Of a stretch of 64,000 nt of DNA, positions 16,632 through 24,845 are shown one piece after another. Source of the DNA: an uncultured Christensenella sp. GTDB taxonomy: Bacteria; Bacillota; Clostridia; Christensenellales; UBA3700. The notes below the pieces were generated by a model, which worked only from the letters and a program-made list of their open reading frames with translations, ran no database searches and was not told the origin of the DNA. Location of the stretch: assembly GCA_949287655.1 (NCBI GenBank), contig CASEHD010000002.1:1-64000 (forward strand). The letters run 5' to 3'. A program made the position numbers and the translations under genes. The number at the start of each line of letters is the position of its first letter. Position 1 is the first letter of the stretch.

Positions 16632-19052
16632 TTATTTTTTAATAGCCTTGAGTAAAGCAAATAAACCTTTGAAGAATTTGCCGTTCATCATGATGACGAT
16701 GCCGTCGACCATCTTCATATTGAACATACCCTGTGAACTGAACGCCAGCGACCTGAGCGGAGAGGTCTTCATTACCTCATAAATCATCAGGTAGTTGGGG
16801 TCATATTTGTCCGCGCCCATCGAAAGGCGTATCGCCGGCTTTGCTACGTTTATCATAAACTTTGCAAGCCCGCTGGTATGCGACATATCTTCAAAACTGT
16901 CGTCCGCGGTAAACGACCCTTTGACGCATTTATGCGTGACGTGAGTGGTCTTACCGTCCTTGAAAAGAGATGTGAAGTCTTCGTCGGAAACGGGCTCTTT
17001 GACGGCGGGCGAGAAATACCAGCCCTTGTTTGCCGCGGTTTCTTCAGCTTTTACGCTGCCGTTTACTTTGACTGTCGCTCTGCAAGTAAGTTCCCTCACG
17101 TTGCCGCCCACGGCTATCTCGTAATCGCCGCTTTCGACGACCCAATCCTTTTCATTAATATCATAAAACGCAAAGGATCTTTTGTCAAGCATAAATGTGA
17201 CCGTTGTCGAATTTTTTGCCGCTACTTTAACTTTTTCAAAAGCGCGCAGCTGAACTTTGGGCATATAGACGGTCCTGCCGTTGTGGATCACGTAAAGCTG
17301 AACGATCTCCTTGCCGTCCCTTTCTCCCGTATTATCGACTGTGACGGTAACTTTGAGTTTTTCGTCATCGTTTATCTCTGTCTTGTCAACGACTAAGTCG
17401 CGGTAAGCGTAAGTCGTGTAAGAAAGACCGTAGCCGAACGGGAAAAGCACGGGCGCGTCGACGCTTTCGAAATATCTGTATCCCACGTAAAGTCCTTCGC
17501 GATACTCGACGTTATACCTGTCGCCGGGGAAATATGCGGTCGAAGGCACATGAGAAAGTTTTATCGGATAAGTTTCAGCCAGCTTTCCGCACGGATTGAC
17601 CTTGCCGTAAAGCACGTCCACGGTCGCGCCGCCGCTGTTCTGCCCCGCAAGTCCCGTCAGAAGCACCGCCTTGACGTCGTTGATCCACGGCATGGTCACC
17701 ACGGCGCCCGCCGAAAGCACGACAACGACGTTCTTGTTGACCTTCGCGATCTCGGAAATAAGCGTATTGTGAGACGCGGGCATATCCATATCTTTTCGGT
17801 CGAAGCCTTCCGCCTCGTACTCGCCGGGCAGCCCCGCAAAGATTATGACCTTGTCGAAATCCTTGGCGCGCGCGGCCGCCTTTTCTATAAGCTTGGAGCA
17901 GTCCTTGCGCGTCTTCTTATAGTAACCTTCCTCAAATTCGAACGCGACGCCGTCTTCTGTCAGCGCGTCGATCGCGGAAGTTATCTTATGGCAGTTGATG
18001 AACGAACTGCCCGCCCCCTGGAATCTGGGATTTCTCGCCATATCGCCGACGATAAGTATCTTATCCTTTTTGGTCAAAGGCAGCACCTTGTTCTTATTCT
18101 TAAGAAGTACGCAGCATTCGGCAGCCGCCTTACGCGCGAATTGGTCGTGTTCCTTTATATCGTACGTCGCGCCCTCTTTGCGCTTGCCGTACAGGTCAAA
18201 GACGACATCGAGTATCCTGTCCACTCTTTCGTCGAGCACTTTTTCGTCGAGATCGCCTGACTTTACCGCTTCGACGATAAGCTCGTCGTTCATACCGCCG
18301 CTGGACGGCATCTCGACATGCATACCCGCCTTTACGCCTTCCACCCTGTGGTTGACCGCGCCCCAGTCGCTGATGACGATGCCCTTGTAATTCCATTCTT
18401 TGTCGAGGATCTCGTCAAGCACGTGCACGTTCTCGCTCGCCGACTGCCCGTTTATAAGGTTGTAGGAAGCCATTACTGTAGACGGCGCGCTCTTTTTTAC
18501 AACCGTTTCGAATGCGGGAAGATATATCTCCCTCATCGTGCGCTCGTCGACGACCGCGTTGACGGACATTCTGTACGTTTCCTGATTGTTTACGGCAAAA
18601 TGTTTGACCGACGTGCCGACTCCCTGCGACTGCACGCCGTCCACGAACGCCGCGCCCAACTCGCCGCTGAGCAACGGGTCTTCTGAAAAATATTCGAAAT
18701 TCCTGCCGCAAAGCGGAGAACGCTTTATATTTACGCCCGGACCGAGAACGACCTGAACGTCCTCTTTCTGAGCTTCCTCTCCTATACGCTTACCGATCCC
18801 TCTGAGCAGCTCTCTGTCCCATGAGCATGCGGACGCGCAAGCAAGCGGAAAGCACGTAGAATCGACCGAAACGTTCATCTTCGTGCTTACTCCCGAATTT
18901 TTCTGAGTTCTGAGTCCGTGAGGACCGTCCGACACCATTATCGAGGGTATGCCCAATCGTTCGATACCCTTGAAATGCCACATGTCTTTGCCGGAACAAA
19001 GGGACGCTTTTTCTTCAAGCGTCATTTTGCCAATTAAGTCTGCGTATTTCAT
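16632..19052 (-). CDS. Glycoside hydrolase family 3 (beta-glucosidase-like)
   Basis: About 806 residues with no signal peptide, so probably cytoplasmic. The GH3 N-terminal barrel (about 5-300) has VSDGPHGLR and the nucleophile Asp in VISDWGAVNH (Asp at about 229). The C-terminal alpha/beta sandwich (about 330-550) and the Fn3-like domain (NTGERDGKEIVQLYV, about 585-655) follow, then a tail of about 130 residues that I do not recognise and that ends with a hydrophobic and Lys-rich stretch. Start: ATG at 19052 with GAGAGG eight bases upstream, rather than a TTG at 19076. It probably hydrolyses beta-linked glucosides or xylosides taken up by the cell; specificity cannot be told. Confidence 0.9.
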   Translation of the reverse strand: MKYADLIGKMTLEEKASLCSGKDMWHFKGIERLGIPSIMVSDGPHGLRTQKNSGVSTKMNVSVDSTCFPLACASACSWDRELLRGIGKRIGEEAQKEDVQVVLGPGVNIKRSPLCGRNFEYFSEDPLLSGELGAAFVDGVQSQGVGTSVKHFAVNNQETYRMSVNAVVDERTMREIYLPAFETVVKKSAPSTVMASYNLINGQSASENVHVLDEILDKEWNYKGIVISDWGAVNHRVEGVKAGMHVEMPSSGGMNDELIVEAVKSGDLDEKVLDERVDRILDVVFDLYGKRKEGATYDIKEHDQFARKAAAECCVLLKNKNKVLPLTKKDKILIVGDMARNPRFQGAGSSFINCHKITSAIDALTEDGVAFEFEEGYYKKTRKDCSKLIEKAAARAKDFDKVIIFAGLPGEYEAEGFDRKDMDMPASHNTLISEIAKVNKNVVVVLSAGAVVTMPWINDVKAVLLTGLAGQNSGGATVDVLYGKVNPCGKLAETYPIKLSHVPSTAYFPGDRYNVEYREGLYVGYRYFESVDAPVLFPFGYGLSYTTYAYRDLVVDKTEINDDEKLKVTVTVDNTGERDGKEIVQLYVIHNGRTVYMPKVQLRAFEKVKVAAKNSTTVTFMLDKRSFAFYDINEKDWVVESGDYEIAVGGNVRELTCRATVKVNGSVKAEETAANKGWYFSPAVKEPVSDEDFTSLFKDGKTTHVTHKCVKGSFTADDSFEDMSHTSGLAKFMINVAKPAIRLSMGADKYDPNYLMIYEVMKTSPLRSLAFSSQGMFNMKMVDGIVIMMNGKFFKGLFALLKAIKK

Positions 19053-19161
19053 CTGTTTATCCCTCTCGGTTTCCAACCGCGCGCCGCTATGGCGCAGAAT
19101 ATCTCCTTTATCTCAGTCAATATCGAAAAAATTTATTTTTTGAGATATCAACTGACAGGTA

Positions 19162-19190
19162 TTGTCATATTTTATCCTCTAATATGTAAT
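19162..19190 (+). promoter_or_regulatory. Possible sigma-A promoter of the 82-codon gene
   Basis: TTGTCA (19162-19167), 17-bp spacer, TGTAAT (19185-19190), 38 bp before the start codon. The -10 is weak. Confidence 0.5.
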
Positions 19191-19227
19191 TACAAAAGGC
19201 CAAAAAGTCCACAAGGAGAATAAATAT

Positions 19228-19476
19228 ATGACTTTCACGACTTATGACGTAATCCATAAAAACGGTGCTTTTTCAAACGTACGCGGCGGCTTTAACATCA
19301 GTAACGCCGACAAACTGTTTGCCAGATCTGTTGCAAAAAGGCAATTGCTGGTTGTCAAGGACCTTATGGCGCTGGACAAAGCTTACCCCGGGCTTATAGA
19401 CAAAGACGTTATCGGCGGACTTTACGCGCTGTACACGCTGCTCGAAGACAACGTGAACTCAATCACTTCACGCTAA
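19228..19476 (+). CDS. Small protein of unknown function
   Basis: 82 codons, ATG at 19228 with AAGGAG ten bases upstream, so translation looks real. The protein is soluble and mixed in character, with a Tyr/Gly-rich start (TFTTYDVIHKNGAFSNVRGG) and two probable amphipathic helices later (KRQLLVVKDLMALDK and DKDVIGGLYALYTLLED). I recognise no domain. It converges with and overlaps by 9 bp the small XRE regulator on the other strand, which might mean mutual interference. Confidence 0.6.
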   Translation: MTFTTYDVIHKNGAFSNVRGGFNISNADKLFARSVAKRQLLVVKDLMALDKAYPGLIDKDVIGGLYALYTLLEDNVNSITSR

Positions 19477-19671
19477 GACATGACCGAGAAGCTCGTCTGT
19501 CGATACGCCGAGAAAAGCCGCGATCTTGCACAAACAGAGCAAAGACGGTTCGCTCTCCCCTTTTTCGTAGTGAGAAACCGTGCGTTGCGAAACGCCTATC
19601 TCATTTGCGAGTTTTTGTTGCGAAATATTTTTTACCTTGCGCAACTTCTTCAGATTTTTTCCAAATTCCAT
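19468..19671 (-). CDS. Small XRE-family helix-turn-helix regulator
   Basis: 67 residues that are nearly all one HTH_3 domain: FGKNLKKLRKVKNISQQKLA, then GVSQRTVSHYEKGESEPS and LLCLCKIAAFLGVSTDELLG. It resembles stand-alone SinR/Cro-like DNA-binding proteins. It is transcribed from its own promoter about 80 bases upstream. The target is unknown; the convergent 82-codon gene and the GH3 gene are the nearest candidates. Confidence 0.88.
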   Translation of the reverse strand: MEFGKNLKKLRKVKNISQQKLANEIGVSQRTVSHYEKGESEPSLLCLCKIAAFLGVSTDELLGHVLA

Positions 19672-19747
19672 GTTCTCTTACTCTGCACCTCAGTGCTCCC
19701 TTTCTAAATGTAGCGCGTATTTTAATACAATCATATGCACCTTTATC

Positions 19748-19777
19748 ATTATAGCACAGGTTTTTTGAGTATATCAA
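19748..19777 (-). promoter_or_regulatory. Sigma-A type promoter of the XRE gene
   Basis: On the minus strand TTGATA (19772-19777), 18-bp spacer, TATAAT (19748-19753). Confidence 0.7.
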
Positions 19778-20262
19778 TGGTATTTGTGAATTTTTTTGCA
19801 AAATTTATCCCTATTTTATACATAAAATCGACCGAATAAATCTCACTCTCGCATAATCGTACGAGTATCCAAGCGGTTTTCGGCAATAAATCTACGGCAA
19901 AAATCGATTGTACATCCCCTTTCCCCAAACGTTCCGAGAGGTAATCCGGGATAATAACGGAATTTTTTATATCCGCTTTTTCCATAATCGATAATCTTTG
20001 AACGTTTAAAAATGAAACCTGTTTTAAAATTTGCGATCCGGAAGCCAAAATGTCTTTCGCCGGGGATCGCATAAAGTTTGAAACAGGGTTTTAAAATAGT
20101 GTTTTTTACGAATACAGCCCGTTTTAGACGCTTTTTCAAATGAATACGATAAGGTGTATTATTTTTAACTCAACTTACCTGAAAAAGATTGCTTTAAGGT
20201 AAATTTCAGCTGACAAATTCTTATATATGAATAATTATGCATATGATTCGTCATGTTTATAC
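19778..20262. other. AT-rich stretch with unassigned or decayed reading frames
   Basis: Lower GC than the neighbours. Two overlapping minus-strand frames, 19749-20072 (107 codons) and 19843-20139 (98 codons), are open. The first contains a protein-like passage (SVIIPDYLSERLGKGDVQS) but no clear ribosome binding site and no domain I recognise. This could be a degraded gene from transfer, or chance. Confidence 0.35.
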
Positions 20263-20290
20263 AAAAATACGGCGGGAATGACTCCCGCCG
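20263..20290 (-). terminator. Intrinsic terminator downstream of rho
   Basis: CGGCGGGA (20270-20277) pairs with TCCCGCCG (20283-20290); on the minus strand it is followed by TATTTTTG. Confidence 0.8.
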
Positions 20291-20317
20291 CACAATCTTG
20301 CCTTAAAATGCGTAACA

Positions 20318-21802
20318 TTATTTCCTGAAACTGAATCCTTCCTTTTCCCACCTGTTGACCTGCGAACAGATGATACCGATGAACTCGTCGTTGTTCTTTG
20401 TTTTCACTATATAGTCGATAAGCTTTTCAGTAGCCTCCTGGCTGTCCATCGAGCTTATCATCTTTCTCATTGCGAAGACGCCTTCCAGCTCTTTCTGCGT
20501 GAGCAGCAGATCTTCTCTTCTCGTGCTGGATCTGTTCAGATCGATAGCCGGGAACACTCTCCTTTCGCTCATCTTTCTGTCGAGGTGTATCTCCATATTA
20601 CCGGTACCCTTGAATTCCTCGTAAATGACGTCGTCCATACGGCTGCCGGTATCAATAAGCGCGGTCGCGATTATTGTCAGCGAGCCGCCGTTTTCGATGT
20701 TTCTGGCGCTGCCGAAAAATCTCTTCGGGCTGTGAAGCGCGCCGGGGTCGATACCGCCCGAAAGCGTCCTTCCCGTCGGCGGAATCGTAAGGTTGTAAGC
20801 CCTCGCGAGCCTTGTCAGCGAATCCATTATTATCACGACGTCCTTGCCCAGCTCAACGTTGCGTTTCGCCCTTTCGATAAGAAGTTCCGCGCTCTTGCAA
20901 TGATGTTCAGGAGTTTCGTCGAAAGTGGAATAAATGACCTCTCCGTTTATGCTCCTCTGCATATCTGTAACCTCTTCAGGTCTCTCGTCGACGAGAAGCA
21001 CGAACAGCAGCACGTCGGGATAATTTATGGAAATGCTGTTGGCAATCTTTTTGAGAAGGGTCGTCTTGCCGGCTTTGGGCGGTGAAACGATCATTGCTCT
21101 CTGCCCTTTACCTATCGGGGCGATCAGGTCGATGCATCTTATCGCGAAATCGCTCTTTCCCGTCTTGAGTTCCAGCCTGAGTCTTTCGTCCGGGTATATC
21201 GGGACGAGGTTGTCGAAATTGGGACGGCTGCGCAGATTTTCGGGCTTGTTGCCGTTGACCTCGTCCACGACGACGAGCGCCGGAGGCTTGTTCTCTGCGT
21301 TACGGCGCGCCCTGCCGACGACCTTGTCTCCCGCCCTGAGTCCCAGCGTCTTTATCAGCTTTGCCGAGACGTAAGTGTCCTTGTTGCCGTATTCGCAGTT
21401 TTCCGCCCTCAAAAAGCCGTATCCGTCCTGATGGATATCCAGTACGCCGTGCTTTTCTTCCAGCTCTTCGACATTCTCTTCCTGCGCGGAAGCGGGCTGT
21501 ACGTTGTCGCGTTCATTCGCTCTTTTTACCGCTTTGATCTGATTTTCTTCGGGAGAAATTGTCTTCGACTCGCCGGCGGCGTTCGCGCCGTCGAGCTCTC
21601 TCGGCTTATTGACGGGACGACGTCCGCGGGTGCTCCTGGTGGGCTGTATCTCACCCTGTGCAATACCGCGGTAGTGCGCGATTATCTCCTCTTTCTTTTT
21701 GGAAGTGGGGGAACTTACGCCTATTTCTCTGGCGACTTCCCTGAGTTGAAATACTGTCATTTTGTTCAGCTCTTCCTCGGTGTAATATTTTCTATCGCTC
21801 AT
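20318..21802 (-). CDS. rho: Transcription termination factor Rho
   Basis: 494 residues. Rho is a hexameric RNA helicase that ends transcription and isolates foreign genes. The N-terminal Rho_N helical domain (about 8-48) is followed by an Arg/Glu-rich linker (about 50-115), longer than in E. coli Rho (419 residues total), then the cold-shock RNA-binding domain (GVLDIHQDGYGFLR, about 119-190) and the RecA-like motor with Walker A SPPKAGKTTLLKK at about 240-252, Walker B VVIIMDSLTRLARAYN, and the R-loop region SGGIDPGALHSPKRFFGSARN. It is transcribed downstream of the MBL hydrolase gene in the same direction. Confidence 0.97.
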   Translation of the reverse strand: MSDRKYYTEEELNKMTVFQLREVAREIGVSSPTSKKKEEIIAHYRGIAQGEIQPTRSTRGRRPVNKPRELDGANAAGESKTISPEENQIKAVKRANERDNVQPASAQEENVEELEEKHGVLDIHQDGYGFLRAENCEYGNKDTYVSAKLIKTLGLRAGDKVVGRARRNAENKPPALVVVDEVNGNKPENLRSRPNFDNLVPIYPDERLRLELKTGKSDFAIRCIDLIAPIGKGQRAMIVSPPKAGKTTLLKKIANSISINYPDVLLFVLLVDERPEEVTDMQRSINGEVIYSTFDETPEHHCKSAELLIERAKRNVELGKDVVIIMDSLTRLARAYNLTIPPTGRTLSGGIDPGALHSPKRFFGSARNIENGGSLTIIATALIDTGSRMDDVIYEEFKGTGNMEIHLDRKMSERRVFPAIDLNRSSTRREDLLLTQKELEGVFAMRKMISSMDSQEATEKLIDYIVKTKNNDEFIGIICSQVNRWEKEGFSFRK

Positions 21803-21953
21803 GTTTTTTTCTCCTGAATAATATGTACTCTGTCAAGCGCGGATTTATCAGTCTTTCGACAATTTATCTTAAATTGCGCCTCGTCGATCGTTTGTAAAAA
21901 TAAATTAAGGTCAAATAAAAGATTGAAAAATAAAATCTCTTTTGATTTTTCCC

Positions 21954-21980
21954 GGTACGCGCAGGTTTTATGCGCGTACC
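21954..21980 (-). other. Hairpin between the MBL hydrolase gene and rho
   Basis: GGTACGCGC (21954-21962) pairs with GCGCGTACC (21972-21980). There is no immediate T-run, so it may be a weak terminator or part of the rho leader. Confidence 0.5.
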
Positions 21981-21991
21981 GTAATTTAAAA

Positions 21992-22648
21992 TCAGAATTT
22001 CTCGTCAGAAAATACGAAGACTTTGGTGCAATCGCCGTCGAAGAAATCACGGTGCATCTCAATCGTATCGCCGTCTATGCGTACGATCTGTTCTTCGTCG
22101 AAAAGCTCGAGAAACCTGTCGACCTTGTCAATGTCGATTCTGCAGGAAGGCGTTTCGTAATGCATCGGAATGACGATATCCGGCATAAGAAAATCAACGT
22201 ATTCTTTCGCCTGCTCCGCATTTATCGTATAGTTGCCGCCGACGGGGATCATAAGCACGTTGACGGTGCCTATCGAATCGCCCAGTCTTACCGTGCACTC
22301 CTCTCCCACGTCGCCGAGATGGCACAGGTCAACGCCGTCCATCCTGTACTTGAAGATCAGGTTTTCGCCCCTCTTCTTTCCGCCGTCCGCGTCGTGATAA
22401 CTGAGAATCGACGACACGTCCACGCCTTTTATCTCCCAGAAGCCGAGAGTGTCTATGACCTGAACGTCATTGTTGAGTTTTTGAAGATAATCGTGATCTT
22501 CGTGGTGGTGGCTTATCGTCACTGCGTCGGCGTTGACGTTCTGCATTTCATAACCGACCAGCTTTTTACTGTAAGGGTCTGTAACCACGACGGTCCCGGT
22601 CGACTCTTCCAGCTTAAAAGACGAATGTCCCAGCCATGTAATTTTCAT
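21992..22648 (-). CDS. UlaG-like metallo-beta-lactamase fold hydrolase
   Basis: 218 residues, a compact cytoplasmic MBL-fold protein. It opens with MKITWLGHSSFKLE and carries the metal motif SHHHEDHDY at about 46-54, then LCHLGDVGE and IPMHYETP at the ends. This layout belongs to the UPF0173/UlaG-like hydrolases, many of which are annotated as metal-dependent hydrolases of unknown substrate. It starts 3 bp after the end of the PRPP synthetase gene, so the two are co-transcribed. Substrate unknown; phosphoribosyl compounds are a speculation from the neighbour. Confidence 0.85.
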   Translation of the reverse strand: MKITWLGHSSFKLEESTGTVVVTDPYSKKLVGYEMQNVNADAVTISHHHEDHDYLQKLNNDVQVIDTLGFWEIKGVDVSSILSYHDADGGKKRGENLIFKYRMDGVDLCHLGDVGEECTVRLGDSIGTVNVLMIPVGGNYTINAEQAKEYVDFLMPDIVIPMHYETPSCRIDIDKVDRFLELFDEEQIVRIDGDTIEMHRDFFDGDCTKVFVFSDEKF

Positions 22649-22651
22649 AAT

Positions 22652-23848
22652 TTATTCCTCTATATCCAGAGCTATCTGCTCCGGTTTATTAGCGTTGAAT
22701 TTTGCGATAAGCTCGTGTATCTTGTCGTGCGGATCGAGAAGCTCGCTGAGCGACTTGTTCTGATCGCACGCGGAAATGATATACGCGAGGAACTTGGACA
22801 TATCCGCCTGAATGAACCACTTTCTTTCAAGCAGCTCTTTGGGCGCGTACGTAAGATTTGTGCTGACGACCGCGGTAAACAGACCTTGATCGTAAGCGTC
22901 GTCAAACTTTTTGAGTCCTTCGGTGAACAGCGCGTAGGTGGCGGAAAGGAAGATCTTGCCGCAACCTCTTTCTTTGAGCTCGTTGCACAGCTTGAGCATC
23001 GAATCGCCGGTCGCAATGATGTCGTCCGCGACGAAGATGTCCTTGTTGCGTACGTCGTTGCCGATGTATTCGTGGGCGACTATCGGGTTTCTGCCGTTGA
23101 CAACGTTGGCGTAGTCTCTTCTCTTGTAGAACATACCGAGGTCTGTGCCGAGAACGGACGCGTAATAGATGTTGCGGCTCATTGCGCCTTCGTCGGGGCT
23201 GACGATCATAAACCTTTCTCTCGTCATGTCGAGATCGGTATAAGAGCGCAGCATCGCCTTGAGTATCTGATAGGTCGGCAGGAAGTTGTCAAAGCCCATA
23301 AGCGGAACGGCGTTCTGAACACGCGGATCGTGAGCGTCGAAAGTGATTATTTCGCTTACTCCCATATCCCTGAGTTCCTGAAGCATCTGCGCGCAGTCGA
23401 GTGATTCTCTCGCATTGCGGCGATGCTGTCTGCCGCCGTAAAGGCTGGGCATGACGACCGTGATCGACTTGGCTTTTCCTCCGCAAGCCGCGATGACTCT
23501 CTTGAGGTCGCAGTAGTGGTCGTCGGGCGACATATTGTTTTCAAAACCGAACATGTTGTAGGTGATCGAATAATTGCCGACGTCGCAAAGGATGTAGAGG
23601 TCCTTTCCTCTTATAGTCTCCATTACGAGACCTTTGCCGTCGCCCGTAGTGAACCTGGGGCAGACATTTTTTATAAGGAAGGTGTCGCGGTGGAATTTCT
23701 TGCCCTGCGCCTTAGCCTCCTGATTGTACCAGTTGACGAGGTAATAATCCACCTTGTCGCCCAGCTCTTTCGCGCCCGCGAGCGCTATAAGAGCCATGTT
23801 GGAAGTATCTTTGTCGAAATTGAATATAGACTCAAAAAACGGTCTCAT
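22652..23848 (-). CDS. prs: Ribose-phosphate pyrophosphokinase (PRPP synthetase)
   Basis: 398 residues, longer than the usual 315. It makes PRPP from ribose 5-phosphate and ATP for nucleotide, histidine and tryptophan synthesis. The PRPP-binding loop VADDIIATGDSM is near residue 275 and the flexible metal-binding region DAHDPRVQN near residue 190 are both present, with the two phosphoribosyltransferase-fold halves in the normal order. The extra length is N-terminal (about 40 residues) and C-terminal (about 50). A 47-codon leader frame with a plausible ribosome binding site overlaps its start by 17 bp. Confidence 0.93.
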   Translation of the reverse strand: MRPFFESIFNFDKDTSNMALIALAGAKELGDKVDYYLVNWYNQEAKAQGKKFHRDTFLIKNVCPRFTTGDGKGLVMETIRGKDLYILCDVGNYSITYNMFGFENNMSPDDHYCDLKRVIAACGGKAKSITVVMPSLYGGRQHRRNARESLDCAQMLQELRDMGVSEIITFDAHDPRVQNAVPLMGFDNFLPTYQILKAMLRSYTDLDMTRERFMIVSPDEGAMSRNIYYASVLGTDLGMFYKRRDYANVVNGRNPIVAHEYIGNDVRNKDIFVADDIIATGDSMLKLCNELKERGCGKIFLSATYALFTEGLKKFDDAYDQGLFTAVVSTNLTYAPKELLERKWFIQADMSKFLAYIISACDQNKSLSELLDPHDKIHELIAKFNANKPEQIALDIEE

Positions 23849-23975
23849 TCTTGCCTCCGTATTTATAAATATTGTCTTTTGATTTCACGGTATAAACGTT
23901 TGTCGCGTCCGCCTGAAGGGAACGCAACGACGTACAAAAAATATTTTGAAGTCGGTCGTCAGGTAAGTGATCCAT
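23832..23975 (-). CDS. Possible leader ORF overlapping prs
   Basis: A 47-codon frame begins at ATG 23975, preceded by GAGAGGAG with short spacing, and ends with TGA 16 bases inside prs. A run this long open by chance has perhaps a ten percent probability in this composition, so I list it only as possible. It would couple prs translation to its own. The protein has no recognised motif. Confidence 0.3.
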   Translation of the reverse strand: MDHLPDDRLQNIFCTSLRSLQADATNVYTVKSKDNIYKYGGKNETVF

Positions 23976-24026
23976 AACTCCTCTCGTATGAATATAATCG
24001 AGGCAGACGCCTGCGGTTACATAACT

Positions 24027-24055
24027 ATATTAACATTTAATGATTTTTATTTCAA
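24027..24055 (-). promoter_or_regulatory. Sigma-A type promoter of prs
   Basis: On the minus strand TTGAAA (24050-24055), 17-bp spacer, TAATAT (24027-24032). The leader to prs is about 170 bases. Confidence 0.6.
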
Positions 24056-24115
24056 CTAAATAGCGGTTTGAATTTGCAATAATTTTCGTCAATATTTCGA
24101 CTCACGCGCGCAAGC

Positions 24116-24841
24116 TTAAAGTCCGAGCAAGGAAAACACCTCTCCGATCGGCTCGTCAAAAGTGAGCGAAGCTCCTCTCGTCGCCAGCGCAGACTTATTT
24201 ATCAGCACTAAGTTTTTGCCGCCGAACGCGTATACCAGACCCGCCGCCGGATAGACGTTGAGCGACGTGCCGCCGACGATAAGCGCGTCCGCTTCCCTTA
24301 CGTACATGTCCGCTTTTGCGAAAGTGTCTTCGGGCAGCGGCTCGCCGTACAGCACGACGTCGGGCTTGATAATTCCGCCGCATGCGCAACGAGGCACGCC
24401 GTCGCTGTCCGCAATATAACGCGCGTCGTATTTTCTGCCGCATTCCGTGCAGGTATTCCTGTGTATGCTGCCGTGCAGTTCAAGCACGTTTACGCTTCCC
24501 GCCGCCTGATGCAATCCGTCTATATTCTGCGTTATCACCGCTTTCAAAAGCCCTTTTTCTTCCAGTTTCGCCAGCGCGATATGCGCTGCGTTGGGCTTTG
24601 CGGAAAGCGGCATCATATACTTTTTATAGAAATCGTAAAAGACGTCGGTATGACGCCGGAAAAAGCCGTGAGAGAGTATCTCCTCCGGCGGATAGGCGTA
24701 TTTTTTTGTGAAAATGCCGCCGGAAGATCTGAAATCGGGCACCCCGCTTTCGGTCGACACTCCCGCGCCTCCGAAGAACACCGCGTTCCCTTCCGCCAAT
24801 ATCCGCTTCAGCTTTTTTACTCTCTCTTCAAGATCTTTCAT
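24116..24841 (-). CDS. NAD-dependent protein deacylase, Sir2 family
   Basis: 241 residues. It removes acyl groups from lysines using NAD. The Rossmann core starts with GAGVSTESGVPDFRSSGGIF (about 22-41), the catalytic His lies in LELHGSIHRN (about 118-127) after QNIDGLHQAAGS, and the zinc finger uses CTEC and CAC pairs about 22 residues apart. C-terminal VGGTSLNVYPAAG completes the NAD pocket. It starts 4 bp after the stop of the GH30 gene with a poor Shine-Dalgarno site, so it is probably translated by coupling. CobB-like; deacetylase versus desuccinylase cannot be told. Confidence 0.92.
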   Translation of the reverse strand: MKDLEERVKKLKRILAEGNAVFFGGAGVSTESGVPDFRSSGGIFTKKYAYPPEEILSHGFFRRHTDVFYDFYKKYMMPLSAKPNAAHIALAKLEEKGLLKAVITQNIDGLHQAAGSVNVLELHGSIHRNTCTECGRKYDARYIADSDGVPRCACGGIIKPDVVLYGEPLPEDTFAKADMYVREADALIVGGTSLNVYPAAGLVYAFGGKNLVLINKSALATRGASLTFDEPIGEVFSLLGL

Positions 24842-24845
24842 AAAT

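Noticed and set aside
19749-20072. Minus-strand frame of 107 codons as a gene
   Set aside because: Protein-like in part, but no SD site, overlaps the XRE promoter, and a second frame overlaps it; kept only as an uncertain stretch.
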